From contig DBNP01000002.1 of the NCBI GenBank assembly GCA_002299795.1, forward strand, positions 1-38,774: a DNA stretch of 38,774 nt, written 5' to 3'. A program made the position numbers and the translations under genes. Below, piece by piece: positions 1-8,033 of this stretch; position 1 is the first letter of the stretch; each line of letters begins with the position of its first letter. The notes under the pieces are model-generated. The model was not told the DNA's origin and searched no databases. It worked only from the letters and a program-made list of their open reading frames with translations. Source of the DNA: Candidatus Saccharibacteria bacterium UBA669 (GTDB lineage Bacteria; Patescibacteriota; Saccharimonadia; Saccharimonadales; Saccharimonadaceae).

Positions 1-20
1 GCTCATCACTCGGTGCTTGG

Positions 21-92
21 CAGGGGAGACAGGATTTGAACCTGCAACCAACGGTTTTGGAGACCGCTACTCTACCGTTGAGCTACTCCCCT
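21..92 (-). tRNA. tRNA-Trp (anticodon CCA)
   Basis: The minus strand folds into a full cloverleaf with acceptor AGGGGAG/CTCCCCT, an anticodon loop CTCCAAA that places CCA at positions 34-36, and a T-loop TTCAAAT. The discriminator base is G, as is usual for tRNA-Trp. CCA is not encoded after it, unlike the three other tRNAs in this window. It is the substrate of the TrpRS encoded at 11231-12256. Confidence 0.95.
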
Positions 93-196
93 GTACTGAT
101 GCAAATTATATCACATATTTAGCAGTGGTCGCTACTGGTGTTGTAGCGCAAAGTTGTGGATAACCATACCACTTGTGATTATTTTCACACAATCTG

Positions 197-226
197 TTGC
201 AAAAAGCATAAGCTTGCGGATATAAT
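197..226 (+). promoter_or_regulatory. Promoter of the glucan gene cluster
   Basis: TTGCAA (197-202) and a perfect TATAAT (221-226) are separated by 18 bp. The predicted start lies near 234, which leaves an untranslated leader of about 55 nt before the GT4 gene. No other promoter-like sequence is seen in the 197-bp gap behind tRNA-Trp. Confidence 0.6.
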
Positions 227-235
227 GAATAGGAA

Positions 236-283
236 ATGACCTATAACACCACGAGGGGACTGGGCGGACTGTGGTTCGCATGA
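236..283 (+). CDS. Possible 15-residue leader ORF before the GT4 gene
   Basis: An ATG lies nine bases behind the TATAAT box and opens a short frame, MTYNTTRGLGGLWFA. Its TGA stop overlaps the GAGG Shine-Dalgarno sequence (282-285) of the GT4 gene at 290. The ORF contains a small hairpin, GCGGAC/GTTCGC at 264-279. Translation would bring a terminating ribosome onto the downstream ribosome binding site, so translational coupling is possible. This is inference: the ORF is short and no conservation can be tested here. Confidence 0.3.
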   Translation: MTYNTTRGLGGLWFA

Positions 284-289
284 GGTAAA

Positions 290-1519
290 ATGAACATATT
301 GATGCTAGGGTGGGAACTTCCTCCGCACAACAGCGGCGGTTTGGGTGTTGCTTGCTATCATATGAGCAAGGCGCTTGCGCAGCATGGTGCGAAGATTGAC
401 TTCGTTCTTCCCTATTCCGGTGAGCATCCGGGCACAGAGCATATGACTATCCACTCAGCGACTACGCTTAGCCCGATCCACAAGTTTGGTATTATGGGCG
501 CCTACGATAGTAAATATGTCGATCAGTCAGACCTTGATAAAGTTGATGCCAAGGATCTCCAGACGATGCGCGGTGTGCAAAAGCGCTACGTGACATTTGT
601 CGAGCGATTTGTGAAAAAAAATGGTGCTCCTGATGCCATTCATGCGCATGACTGGCTGACTATGGAGGCCGGTATGCGTGCTAAGCAGCTGACTGATGCC
701 CCTCTGGTGGTGCATGTGCACGCGACTGAGTTTGACCGTGCGGGAACATTTGGCGGCGGCAACCCGATCGTGCACGAAATCGAGTACCAGGGACTGATGA
801 TGGCCGACCGTGTCATTGCTGTCAGCAACATCACCAAGAGCATCATCGTTCACAAATATGGTATTCCCGCGGACAAGATTGAAGTAATTCACAATGCGAT
901 CGATGTTTCGACAATGGGAAGCTACGAATATGACGGTCGCACCTATCGCTATCTCGAGTCTTTGCGCAGTGAGGGCTACACGGTCATCTCTGCAGTCACG
1001 CGCTTTACTGTTCAGAAGGGCCTCGTCAATCTTTTGCGCGGCTTTGCGCGTGCTTGCCAAAAATACGACAAACTGGCGCTTGTGCTGGCTGGTGACGGTG
1101 AGCAGCGTGATGAGTTGATTCAGCTGACTGCTGATCTTGGCGTCTCCGACAAAGTATTTTTCACTGGTTTTGTACGCGGCAAGCAGTGGCGCGATGCCTA
1201 CAATGTCGCGGATGTGTTTGTGATGAGTAGTGTGAGCGAGCCCTTCGGATTGACGGCGCTTGAGGCTGCACACCACGACACGGCACTTATTATTAGCAAG
1301 CAATCAGGTGTTGGCGAGGTGCTAAGCAGTATTTTTCGCTATGACTTCTGGGATACTGACAAACTGGCAGACCAGCTGGTCGGTATTGCTACTTCACCTG
1401 CCCTCAAGCGCGCGCTCAAGGAGGATGTGAAGAACGAATACGCGCGTCTTTCGTGGCAGGATGTTGCGAAAAAATGCATGAACCTTTATCGTCGTATGAA
1501 AGTCGGGGCAACAGCATGA
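290..1519 (+). CDS. GT4-family glycosyltransferase (glycogen synthase-like)
   Basis: This 409-residue cytosolic protein has the GT-B fold layout of family GT4. The N-terminus reads GWELPPHNSGGLGVACYH with the GGLGV donor-binding loop at residues 16-20. The C-terminal domain has the EX7E motif, SEPFGLTALEA, with glutamates at about 317 and 325, and a TRFTVQKG segment typical of the alpha/beta/alpha linker into domain two. Related proteins in operons with GH57 and GH15 enzymes transfer glucose to alpha-glucans, so a role in building a glycogen-like polymer or oligosaccharide is inferred. The ATG is preceded by GAGG at 282-285. Its stop overlaps the next start as ATGA, so it is translationally coupled to the GH57 gene. 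The exact donor and acceptor cannot be read from sequence. Confidence 0.85.
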   Translation: MNILMLGWELPPHNSGGLGVACYHMSKALAQHGAKIDFVLPYSGEHPGTEHMTIHSATTLSPIHKFGIMGAYDSKYVDQSDLDKVDAKDLQTMRGVQKRYVTFVERFVKKNGAPDAIHAHDWLTMEAGMRAKQLTDAPLVVHVHATEFDRAGTFGGGNPIVHEIEYQGLMMADRVIAVSNITKSIIVHKYGIPADKIEVIHNAIDVSTMGSYEYDGRTYRYLESLRSEGYTVISAVTRFTVQKGLVNLLRGFARACQKYDKLALVLAGDGEQRDELIQLTADLGVSDKVFFTGFVRGKQWRDAYNVADVFVMSSVSEPFGLTALEAAHHDTALIISKQSGVGEVLSSIFRYDFWDTDKLADQLVGIATSPALKRALKEDVKNEYARLSWQDVAKKCMNLYRRMKVGATA

Positions 1520-2745
1520 TCGGCCGTGGTATCGTACTCTACCTCCATGTGCATCAGCCATGGCGTGTTCGTGACTATACGGTGTTTGACACGGCGACAA
1601 ATCACGAATATTTTGCCGGCGTAAGCGAGGTGCAGCGCGACAATCGTACGATATTTGAGAAAGTGGCCAACAAATCATACCGGCCGATGAATGCGCTTTT
1701 GAAGGAACTGCTCGATACGCATCCTGAATTTCGCGTGTCGCTGAGTATCACCGGAACATTTATTGAGCAGGCCGAGCAATGGGCGCCCGATGTGCTGGAC
1801 AGCTTTAGGCAACTCGTTTCGACGGGGCGGGTTGAGATTGTATCAGAGACCTACTACCATTCGCTTGCGTTTTTCTATAGTCGTGATGAGTTTGAGCGGC
1901 AGGTAGAGATGCATCGACAAAAAGTCCGTGATGTATTTGGTGTTGAAACGAGCGTGTTCCGTAACACCGAGCTTGCATACAACGATGAACTAGCAGCATG
2001 GGCTGACGGCTATGGATTCAAGGGCATTATCGCTGAAGGCTGGGATCCGATACTTGGCTGGCGCAGTCCAAACTATGTGTATCGGCCAGCAGGTACTAGC
2101 AATATCAAGCTCCTCATGAAGAATTATCGCTTGAGTGATGACCTTGCCTTCCGGTTCGGCAATCAATCATGGGATCAGTTCCCTCTCAAGCCCGACACCT
2201 TTACCGAGTGGACTAATAGCGCACTCGGCGACAATGGTGAAATTGTGAACCTATTCATGGACTACGAGACATTTGGCGAGCACCAGTGGGAAGATACGGG
2301 TATCTTTGAGTTCTTCAAGCTGTTTGTTGGCAATTGGCTAGCAAACGAAGCTAATACGTTCTATACACTCAGTGAGGCTTGTGACACATTCGATGCTGCC
2401 GATGAAATTAGTTCACCGAATACGATTACCTGGGCGGATACAGAGCGCGATTTGACTGCCTGGCTCGGTAACAGTATGCAACACGAGGCGATGCACCATC
2501 TATATGCCCTCGAACAAGATGTCATACGATCGGGTGATGACGCGCTGATTGCCGACTGGCGACGCCTGACCACAAGCGACCACGCCTACTACATGTGCAC
2601 CAAATGGTTTAGTGATGGCGATGTGCACGCTTATTTTAGCCCCTATGACTCACCATATGATGCATTTCTGTACTTTATGAATGCACTGCGCGATGTGCGC
2701 TACCGCGTCATGGAGCATCACACCTACGGAGGACTCGGTGGCTAG
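1516..2745 (+). CDS. Glycoside hydrolase family 57 (alpha-amylase/glucanotransferase-like)
   Basis: The start is taken at ATG 1516, four bases inside the previous gene, because MIGRGIVLYLHVHQPW matches the usual GH57 N-terminus (HVHQPW at residues 11-16); a longer in-frame start at 1453 would lie inside the GT4 gene. Length is 409 residues. The GH57 nucleophile region is FRNTELAYND (Glu152) and the acid/base region is MDYETFGEHQW (Asp249), so both catalytic residues appear present. Members hydrolyse or rearrange alpha-1,4-glucans in the cytosol; no signal peptide is visible. Amylase, 4-alpha-glucanotransferase and branching activities occur in this family and cannot be separated by eye. It is coupled upstream to the GT4 gene and overlaps the GH15 start. 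Confidence 0.88.
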   Translation: MIGRGIVLYLHVHQPWRVRDYTVFDTATNHEYFAGVSEVQRDNRTIFEKVANKSYRPMNALLKELLDTHPEFRVSLSITGTFIEQAEQWAPDVLDSFRQLVSTGRVEIVSETYYHSLAFFYSRDEFERQVEMHRQKVRDVFGVETSVFRNTELAYNDELAAWADGYGFKGIIAEGWDPILGWRSPNYVYRPAGTSNIKLLMKNYRLSDDLAFRFGNQSWDQFPLKPDTFTEWTNSALGDNGEIVNLFMDYETFGEHQWEDTGIFEFFKLFVGNWLANEANTFYTLSEACDTFDAADEISSPNTITWADTERDLTAWLGNSMQHEAMHHLYALEQDVIRSGDDALIADWRRLTTSDHAYYMCTKWFSDGDVHAYFSPYDSPYDAFLYFMNALRDVRYRVMEHHTYGGLGG

Positions 2746-4684
2746 GCCGATAGTTCTCAGCAACGGCGAACTACATGTCGGTATAAATACATATGGCCTA
2801 GTACACGACTTCTACTATCCATACGTTGGGCTTGAGAACCATGCGGCAGGCCAGTCGCTCCGTCATCATATCGGGGTGTGGGTAGATGGCAAAATTTCTT
2901 GGCTCGATGACAAAAGCTGGGAGTTTGATTTCAGCTATCCTCACGAGGCACTTGTCGGTCATACGGTCGCCAAGAATCACGACATTGGCATTATGCTCGA
3001 ATTTGACGACACGGTTGATGCAGAGTTTAGCGCGTTCATGCGTAATCTTCATGTTATCAATCTGAGCGCTGGGGCCCACGACGTTCGGATCTTTATGCAT
3101 CAAGCGTTCGTCATCGGTGATGGACGAAGCAATACCGATACCGCACAGTACCTACCCGATGCAAATGCGATACTTCATTATCGTGGCAGACGAGCATTCA
3201 TAATATCTGGTCAGGATGACAACGGTGAGTGGTTTGACCAATACACTGTCGGGCTGTTCGACATTGAGGGCCGCGAAGGTACCTATAAAGATGCCGATGA
3301 TGGTGAGCTAAGTTCATGCCCTGTCGAGCATGGCCGTGTTGATTCGACACTGCGGTTTAAGGTGCAGCTCGATCCTCATAGTTCTGCGCGATTCCACTAC
3401 TGGGTGACCTGCGGTACGTCTGCTCGCGAAGCGCTTTATATCCATAAGCAGTTGACCAGCCAGGGCGTCCATAAGCGCCTTGATGTGACGGTCAAATGGT
3501 GGCATGAATGGCTGAAGCCTGCAAAGGTGGTTGCTGATAAAATTGATGCGAGTCATCGAGATGTATTCCTAAAAAGCGTGATGATCATGAAGTCACATAT
3601 AGATAAGCGTGGAGCGGTGATCGCGAGTACCGATACCTCAATGCTGAACTACTGGCGGGATGCCTATGCCTACTGCTGGCCCCGCGATGGAGCGTATGTC
3701 ATGTGGCCACTGATTCGTATGGGCTATAAAGATGAGCCGTATCGCTTTTTTGAGTTTTGTCGTCGGGCTCTTTCGGCTGGTGGCTACTTGATGCATAAAT
3801 ATCGCGCTGATGGTGCGCTGGGCAGTAGCTGGCATCCGTACATTCATGCTCATGATGAAGTGGCACCGCCTATACAGCAGGACGAGACCGCACTCGTGTT
3901 GTTTGTTTTTAGTCAGTTCTACCATATGCAGCGCGATGACGTGATGCTCAAGGAGTTTTATGAGCCTATGGTCGTGCCAATGGCAAATTTCCTTGCGAGC
4001 TACATCAATACACACACTGGGCTACCCCGACCAAGCTATGATCTATGGGAAGAGGTGTTTATGACGACGACTTACACGACGGCTGTGACACATGCCGCGC
4101 TGCTCGCCGCTGCCGATCTTGCCGAGGTGAGAAAAGACAATGACAACGCCGTAAAGTGGCGCGCTGCCGCAGATGACATACACCAGGCTGCCCATAAGCT
4201 CCTCTACAACACTGACAAGAAATGTTTCTATAAAGGCGTTACTGTCAGTGAAGATGGGACGGTAAAATATGATGACACTATTGATATGTCGAGTATCTTT
4301 GGGTCATTTATGTTCGGCCTTTTCGGTGTTGATACCGAGGAGACGAAAAATGCTGTCGCCACTGCCGAGGCGCGGTTCGCGGTTAGCGATGAAGTGCCAG
4401 CCATCGGACGCTATGAAAACGATGGATATCGTCGGGTGCACGAAGATACACTAGGTAACTGGTGGTTTGTGACATCGCTATGGCTTGCTCAGTACCATCT
4501 TGAAACTGGTAATCATGACCGTGCTGATAAAGTGCTCAAATGGGTGCGTGACCGTGCGTGGGATACGGGTGTACTTACCGAGCAAATTGATCCAGTGACA
4601 CGAGAGGAAGTGTCGGTGGCGCCACTGACATGGAGCCAGGCGGAGTACGTCTCAACACTACTGGATACCGTTACCGAGAACTAG
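2738..4684 (+). CDS. Glycoside hydrolase family 15 (glucoamylase/trehalase-like)
   Basis: A GTG start at 2738 is preferred because GGAGG lies at 2728-2732, five bases before it; it overlaps the GH57 stop by eight bases. The 648-residue product has an N-terminal beta-sandwich region followed by an (alpha/alpha)6 barrel. The barrel carries the family motif WRDAYAYCWPRDGAYV (from residue 306), the general acid region LWEEVF (Glu438/439) and the catalytic base region LTEQIDPVT (Glu615), then PLTWSQAEYV. Family members release glucose from the ends of alpha-glucans, and some bacterial GH15 enzymes cleave trehalose. No signal peptide is seen, so it likely acts in the cytosol on the polymer handled by the GT4 and GH57 proteins. 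Confidence 0.9.
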   Translation: MARPIVLSNGELHVGINTYGLVHDFYYPYVGLENHAAGQSLRHHIGVWVDGKISWLDDKSWEFDFSYPHEALVGHTVAKNHDIGIMLEFDDTVDAEFSAFMRNLHVINLSAGAHDVRIFMHQAFVIGDGRSNTDTAQYLPDANAILHYRGRRAFIISGQDDNGEWFDQYTVGLFDIEGREGTYKDADDGELSSCPVEHGRVDSTLRFKVQLDPHSSARFHYWVTCGTSAREALYIHKQLTSQGVHKRLDVTVKWWHEWLKPAKVVADKIDASHRDVFLKSVMIMKSHIDKRGAVIASTDTSMLNYWRDAYAYCWPRDGAYVMWPLIRMGYKDEPYRFFEFCRRALSAGGYLMHKYRADGALGSSWHPYIHAHDEVAPPIQQDETALVLFVFSQFYHMQRDDVMLKEFYEPMVVPMANFLASYINTHTGLPRPSYDLWEEVFMTTTYTTAVTHAALLAAADLAEVRKDNDNAVKWRAAADDIHQAAHKLLYNTDKKCFYKGVTVSEDGTVKYDDTIDMSSIFGSFMFGLFGVDTEETKNAVATAEARFAVSDEVPAIGRYENDGYRRVHEDTLGNWWFVTSLWLAQYHLETGNHDRADKVLKWVRDRAWDTGVLTEQIDPVTREEVSVAPLTWSQAEYVSTLLDTVTEN

Positions 4685-4685
4685 C

Positions 4686-5387
4686 ATGCCAAGTCGAGAT
4701 AGATTCAATCTAAGAGTCAAACGAGCATTGCGGCATATGACGCCTCGTCATATTGTACGTTCACGCATGACGTCGAGCGCAGTTCGTAAATTTGCCGACT
4801 CGCTCGGTATGGTGTATTTTGGGCTTGTTAATCAGCGTAATGACGAGCATCGACTCGTACGCGGGCACACCGTTTCGGCAACGCACCGCGATGACAACTA
4901 CTGTGTTGGGACTATCCGAGGGTACGATACCGTGCTTGTCTCTCGCAACGATGTGATTCGGACGCGTAGTCACAAAGCGGCGCGCTGCCACTGGCTGATT
5001 TGTGCCGTAGATCTTCATACAAAGATTGACGTACCGCATGTGTATGTAGGTCATATTACTAGGGAAGATGCGTTTGCGGCATCCTATGAGCAGCTTGCGT
5101 ATGTCGAGCCAGGGCTTACCGGAGTATACCCACCCCGCTTTTTGAGTGACTATAATGTGTACTGTGTGCCGGGGAGTTTGATGATGGTTGAGCAGGTGGT
5201 GCCTCCGCAAACTGCGGACGTCATCGCGCAACACTTTGGTGGAGTGAGTATAGAGATTGAGGACAATACAGTATATTTATATATCGAGAGTGAGCACCCG
5301 CGTGAACGACAGCTTGAGCGAATGGTATCAAATGCCGTATGGCTTGCGCAGTCAATTGACGATGCAGTCATACCACCCGAGGCGTAG
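4686..5387 (+). CDS. Conserved-looking hypothetical protein in the glucan operon
   Basis: The 233-residue product is not recognised. It begins one base after the GH15 stop, so it belongs to the same transcription unit. The N-terminal 35 residues are strongly basic (MPSRDRFNLRVKRALRHM). The rest looks like a mixed alpha/beta globular protein with no membrane segment and no signal peptide. Motif-like stretches are HRLVRGHTVSATHRDDNYCVG near residue 55 and HVYVGHITREDAFAASYEQ near 118. It ends at the bidirectional terminator 5397-5424, which makes it the last gene of the cluster. A link to glucan metabolism rests only on position. Confidence 0.7.
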   Translation: MPSRDRFNLRVKRALRHMTPRHIVRSRMTSSAVRKFADSLGMVYFGLVNQRNDEHRLVRGHTVSATHRDDNYCVGTIRGYDTVLVSRNDVIRTRSHKAARCHWLICAVDLHTKIDVPHVYVGHITREDAFAASYEQLAYVEPGLTGVYPPRFLSDYNVYCVPGSLMMVEQVVPPQTADVIAQHFGGVSIEIEDNTVYLYIESEHPRERQLERMVSNAVWLAQSIDDAVIPPEA

Positions 5388-5396
5388 CGTGTATCA

Positions 5397-5424
5397 ATAA
5401 AGCGGGCCTCGTTGCCCGCTTTAT
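5397..5424. terminator. Bidirectional terminator between the glucan operon and rpmG
   Basis: A perfect 11-bp stem ATAAAGCGGGC/GCCCGCTTTAT encloses the loop CTCGTT. It sits between convergent genes and has A/T runs on both flanks, so it can end both the plus-strand glucan operon and the minus-strand rpmG transcript. Confidence 0.85.
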
Positions 5425-5449
5425 GAAACATAGTGTAAAGGATTGCCGA

Positions 5450-5659
5450 CTAGCCTTTGCGTGGCTTGACTTCGTTGCGTCCGAGAGATTTTTTGGTCTC
5501 GACGTATTTAGCGTGCTTGCGCGCCTTTGGGTCGTACTTGTTTAGTTCCAATTTGTCTGGAGTGTTCATCGTATTTTTGCGAGTGACATAGGTGCGATGA
5601 CCAGTCAGTTCGCTGACCAGAGCAATAATCTTGCGCTTAGTATTCGTTTTCTTTGCCAT
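5450..5659 (-). CDS. rpmG: 50S ribosomal protein L33 (bL33), zinc-free form
   Basis: This 69-residue basic protein matches L33 through KIIALVSELTGHRTYVTRKN and DPKARKHAKYVETK. It contains no cysteine, so it is the zinc-independent form. An AGAGGA ribosome binding site lies five bases before the ATG. It is monocistronic, with its own promoter (5700-5728) and the terminator at 5397-5424. The C-terminal tail after the KYVE core (TKKSLGRNEVKPRKG) is a little longer than usual. Confidence 0.95.
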   Translation of the reverse strand: MAKKTNTKRKIIALVSELTGHRTYVTRKNTMNTPDKLELNKYDPKARKHAKYVETKKSLGRNEVKPRKG

Positions 5660-5699
5660 ACTGTTCCTCTAAAGAGTTGATAATGTAATTCAATACCTG

Positions 5700-5728
5700 A
5701 TTTTAGCAGATTGTCGCATATTTTTCAA
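5700..5728 (-). promoter_or_regulatory. Promoter of rpmG
   Basis: On the minus strand TTGAAA (5728-5723) and TAAAAT (5705-5700) are 17 bp apart, and TGC precedes the -10 box as an extended -10 element. Predicted transcription starts about 35 nt before the rpmG start codon. Confidence 0.65.
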
Positions 5729-5761
5729 GCGAGAAGTTCCACTGCGCAGCGACGCTAGGTG

Positions 5762-6256
5762 CTAGCGGTAGTTTGTAAATACAAGTGGAAATTCAAAGTT
5801 CGCCGCTCGAAGTGTTGACATCGCAGATTGCAACTCGTCTTTGCTGGCACATGTGCAGCGGACGGTATCGCTCTGAATCTGTGCTTTTAGCTTGGGGTGG
5901 GCTTCTTTGAGCAGTTTGGTGATCTTTTTGGCATCATCTTGCGTCATTCCATCCCGAAATGGTATATCTTTCCAGGCGCGCATGTTTGCTTCGGTGACCT
6001 TCCCTGAAGGGTCGAGCACTTTGCTGGTCATGCCTCGTTTCGCAAGCTGTTTACCGAGCATTTCTATGATGGTTTCAAGCTGCCACTCGTTGCTGCCTAC
6101 TACCTTGAACCCTTTTTTGTCAGCCAGCCATTCAACAGCAGCCGGCGTACCTTTAAAGTCATATCGACTAGCAATTTCTCGCACGACAAGTTGCTCGACA
6201 TTATTCATCTCGGCCTTATCGTAGGTGCTTTCGATATCAAAACTAAATGTTGCCAT
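5762..6256 (-). CDS. yajQ: YajQ family nucleotide-binding protein
   Basis: The 164-residue product starts MATFSFDIESTYDKAEM and ends with the family-typical FPLVFTNYR. It shows the two-domain alpha/beta arrangement of the YajQ (UPF0234) family, including SRYDFKGTPA near residue 34 and RDGMTQDDAKKITK in the second half. Members bind nucleotides; in some bacteria they bind cyclic-di-GMP, but no precise role can be assigned here. The start at 6256 is chosen over 6283 because it matches the family. Only six bases separate it from a TATACT box at 6263-6268, and no Shine-Dalgarno sequence is visible, so the mRNA is probably leaderless. It is monocistronic. Confidence 0.9.
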   Translation of the reverse strand: MATFSFDIESTYDKAEMNNVEQLVVREIASRYDFKGTPAAVEWLADKKGFKVVGSNEWQLETIIEMLGKQLAKRGMTSKVLDPSGKVTEANMRAWKDIPFRDGMTQDDAKKITKLLKEAHPKLKAQIQSDTVRCTCASKDELQSAMSTLRAANFEFPLVFTNYR

Positions 6257-6262
6257 ATGTAT

Positions 6263-6268
6263 AGTATA
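6263..6268 (-). promoter_or_regulatory. -10 box of yajQ, leaderless arrangement
   Basis: TATACT is followed after six bases (ATACAT) by the yajQ ATG. A start seven bases behind the -10 box would fall on the A of the start codon. No convincing -35 box is seen. Confidence 0.5.
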
Positions 6269-6298
6269 CACTGACCGAGCCAAAGGGCTGTGTCGCTC

Positions 6299-6327
6299 TT
6301 TAATATATCGACAATATTTGCTATACT
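6299..6327 (+). promoter_or_regulatory. Promoter of tRNA-Thr(GGT)
   Basis: TTTAAT (6299-6304) and TATACT (6322-6327) are spaced by 17 bp, with TGC just before the -10 box. The predicted start is a few bases upstream of the tRNA 5' end at 6340. Confidence 0.55.
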
Positions 6328-6339
6328 TCTAGGGGTTAT

Positions 6340-6415
6340 GCCGCGATAGCTCAGTTGGTAGAGCGCATCCATGGTAAGGATGAGGTCCTGGGTTCAACTC
6401 CCAGTCGTGGCTCCA
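6340..6415 (+). tRNA. tRNA-Thr (anticodon GGT)
   Basis: The cloverleaf has acceptor GCCGCGA/TCGTGGC with one G-U pair, and anticodon loop ATGGTAA giving GGT. The T-loop is TTCAACT. The discriminator T is followed by an encoded CCA (6413-6415). Confidence 0.95.
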
Positions 6416-6428
6416 TGATAGTGACGTG

Positions 6429-6452
6429 CACCGTCTGTGGCGGTGTATTTTA
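6429..6452 (+). terminator. Possible terminator of tRNA-Thr(GGT)
   Basis: A short stem CACCG/CGGTG with loop TCTGTGG is followed by TATTTTATATTT. The stem is only five base pairs, so this is a weak candidate. Confidence 0.4.
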
Positions 6453-6519
6453 TATTTACTGAAGTATTGCTGCTATTTTTAACTTACATTGAGACCATAA
6501 GATATGAGATGATAGGAAC

Positions 6520-7962
6520 ATGAGACAAGATAGGCTACATGAAAAGTGTGCGGTCGTGGGCGTGTCAGTTACGGGCCATGAGGGGAACGAGGCGGCGCAC
6601 ATTGCGTATCAGTCATTATTTGCACTACAGCATCGCGGCGTGGAAGCATCTGGTATCGCGACTAATGCCAAAAATGGTGGTGTCAACGCGGTGCGGCGAC
6701 TTGGCATGGTGCGTGATGTGTTTCGGAGAGAAAATCTACTCACACTCGAGGGTTCAGTGGCAACAGGCCACAACCGATATTCAACGAATGGAGATAAAAA
6801 CGATCATCCCTCACCTATCGTCAATTCCGATACTGGTGATGCTCAGTCTCATAATGGCAATGTACCCGTCCTCGGGTATCTGAATGATAGACTGCGCAGC
6901 CGTGGCTATAGGGTTGATCAATACAATGATTCTGGCAGGCTTGGTAAAGCGACCTTTCTTGGTATCGCAGACTCCGGCGGCAGCATTGAAGACTCAGTGC
7001 GTCATATTATTGAGAACGTAGAGGGTGCGTATGCGTGCACTGGCATTCATGACGATATGATGTATGCATTTCGTGATGCGCATGGTGTCAGGCCGCTCGA
7101 ACTTGGCGTGTTTGATGGCGGGATTGTAGCGGCAAGTGAGACTTGTGCGCTAGATACGATTGGTGCCGATCATTTGCGCTCGGTGATGCCCGGCGAGCTT
7201 GTGATCGCACGCAATGGATTGATTGTACTTTCGGCGCAGCTCCGCGAGCCAGCGCCACATTTTGATATGTTTGAGCTGGTTTACTTTGCGAGGCCCGACA
7301 GTGTCATGCTTGGTGAGCGTGTCAGCGAAGTCCGTCGTCGATTTGGCCACGAGCTCGCCACACTGCACGGTGAGCAGCTATCGGCCCTAGGCAACGCAGT
7401 GATCGTGCCAATTCCAGACACTTCAGTATTTGCCGCAGAGGGACTGTCTGAGGTTACCGGTATCACGCACGAGATGGCAATCATTAAAAACCGCTACGTG
7501 GGACGAACGTTTATGCAGCCTAGTCAAGAGTCTCGACGCAATAGCTTGCAGCTGAAGCACACGATGAATGGCGAGCGCATCAAGGGCAAAGACGTTGTGC
7601 TCGTCGACGACTCGATTGTTCGTGGCAATACGCTGCCGCGGCTCGTACAGCTCGCACGCTCATTGGGCGCACGAACCGTCACGATCTTGGTTGCGTCGCC
7701 GCCTATTCAATTCCCTGATTTTTACGGAATCGACACACCAGACCAGCGCGAGCTAATGGCGGCGCAGCTAACTGTCGAACAAATGCGACGGGCGTTTGGT
7801 GCAGACTACCTTGGGTTCTTGTCAGTTTCTGCCATGGTATCCGCGACTCATCACAAGCAGGAAGTATTCAACCTATCGCCTTTTACTGGTGAATATCCGA
7901 TTCCAATCGGCAGCTTGGGAGATGACATTCAGACCCCAGCGTGCACTGAGTATATTGCGTAG
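6520..7962 (+). CDS. purF: Amidophosphoribosyltransferase (PurF)
   Basis: The 480-residue product has an N-terminal Ntn glutaminase domain and a C-terminal phosphoribosyltransferase domain. Cys10 (HEK-CAVVGV) is the expected N-terminal nucleophile after removal of a nine-residue propeptide. The glutaminase signature includes GIATNAKNG and TGHNRYSTNG, and the PRPP loop is DVVLVDDSIVRGNT with acidic residues 363-364. The enzyme turns PRPP and glutamine into phosphoribosylamine, the first step of purine synthesis. There is no cysteine before FELVYFARPDS, so an iron-sulfur cluster of the Bacillus type is unlikely. The gene stands alone with no other pur gene nearby. A weak AGGA precedes the ATG. 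Confidence 0.93.
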   Translation: MRQDRLHEKCAVVGVSVTGHEGNEAAHIAYQSLFALQHRGVEASGIATNAKNGGVNAVRRLGMVRDVFRRENLLTLEGSVATGHNRYSTNGDKNDHPSPIVNSDTGDAQSHNGNVPVLGYLNDRLRSRGYRVDQYNDSGRLGKATFLGIADSGGSIEDSVRHIIENVEGAYACTGIHDDMMYAFRDAHGVRPLELGVFDGGIVAASETCALDTIGADHLRSVMPGELVIARNGLIVLSAQLREPAPHFDMFELVYFARPDSVMLGERVSEVRRRFGHELATLHGEQLSALGNAVIVPIPDTSVFAAEGLSEVTGITHEMAIIKNRYVGRTFMQPSQESRRNSLQLKHTMNGERIKGKDVVLVDDSIVRGNTLPRLVQLARSLGARTVTILVASPPIQFPDFYGIDTPDQRELMAAQLTVEQMRRAFGADYLGFLSVSAMVSATHHKQEVFNLSPFTGEYPIPIGSLGDDIQTPACTEYIA

Positions 7963-7998
7963 TCCTGCCTTCCGCCCTAGTGCCATTACTCTTATGAT

Positions 7999-8026
7999 TT
8001 GAACGGTGCTGAAAGGCCTGTATACT
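7999..8026 (+). promoter_or_regulatory. Promoter of the small gene at 8034, leaderless arrangement
   Basis: TTGAAC (7999-8004) and TATACT (8021-8026) are 16 bp apart. The ATG at 8034 follows the -10 box after seven bases with no ribosome binding site, so the transcript probably begins at the start codon. Confidence 0.6.
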
Positions 8027-8033
8027 GTCCCTC

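Noticed and set aside
527..1303. Long open frame antisense to the GT4 gene
   Set aside because: It lies entirely opposite a clear GT4 enzyme, has no promoter or ribosome binding site, and its product has no recognisable composition. The same holds for other antisense frames over ribosomal genes.
6416..6519. Purine riboswitch before purF
   Set aside because: The 104-base gap shows only a weak hairpin; none of the conserved purine or ZTP/PRPP riboswitch cores is visible.
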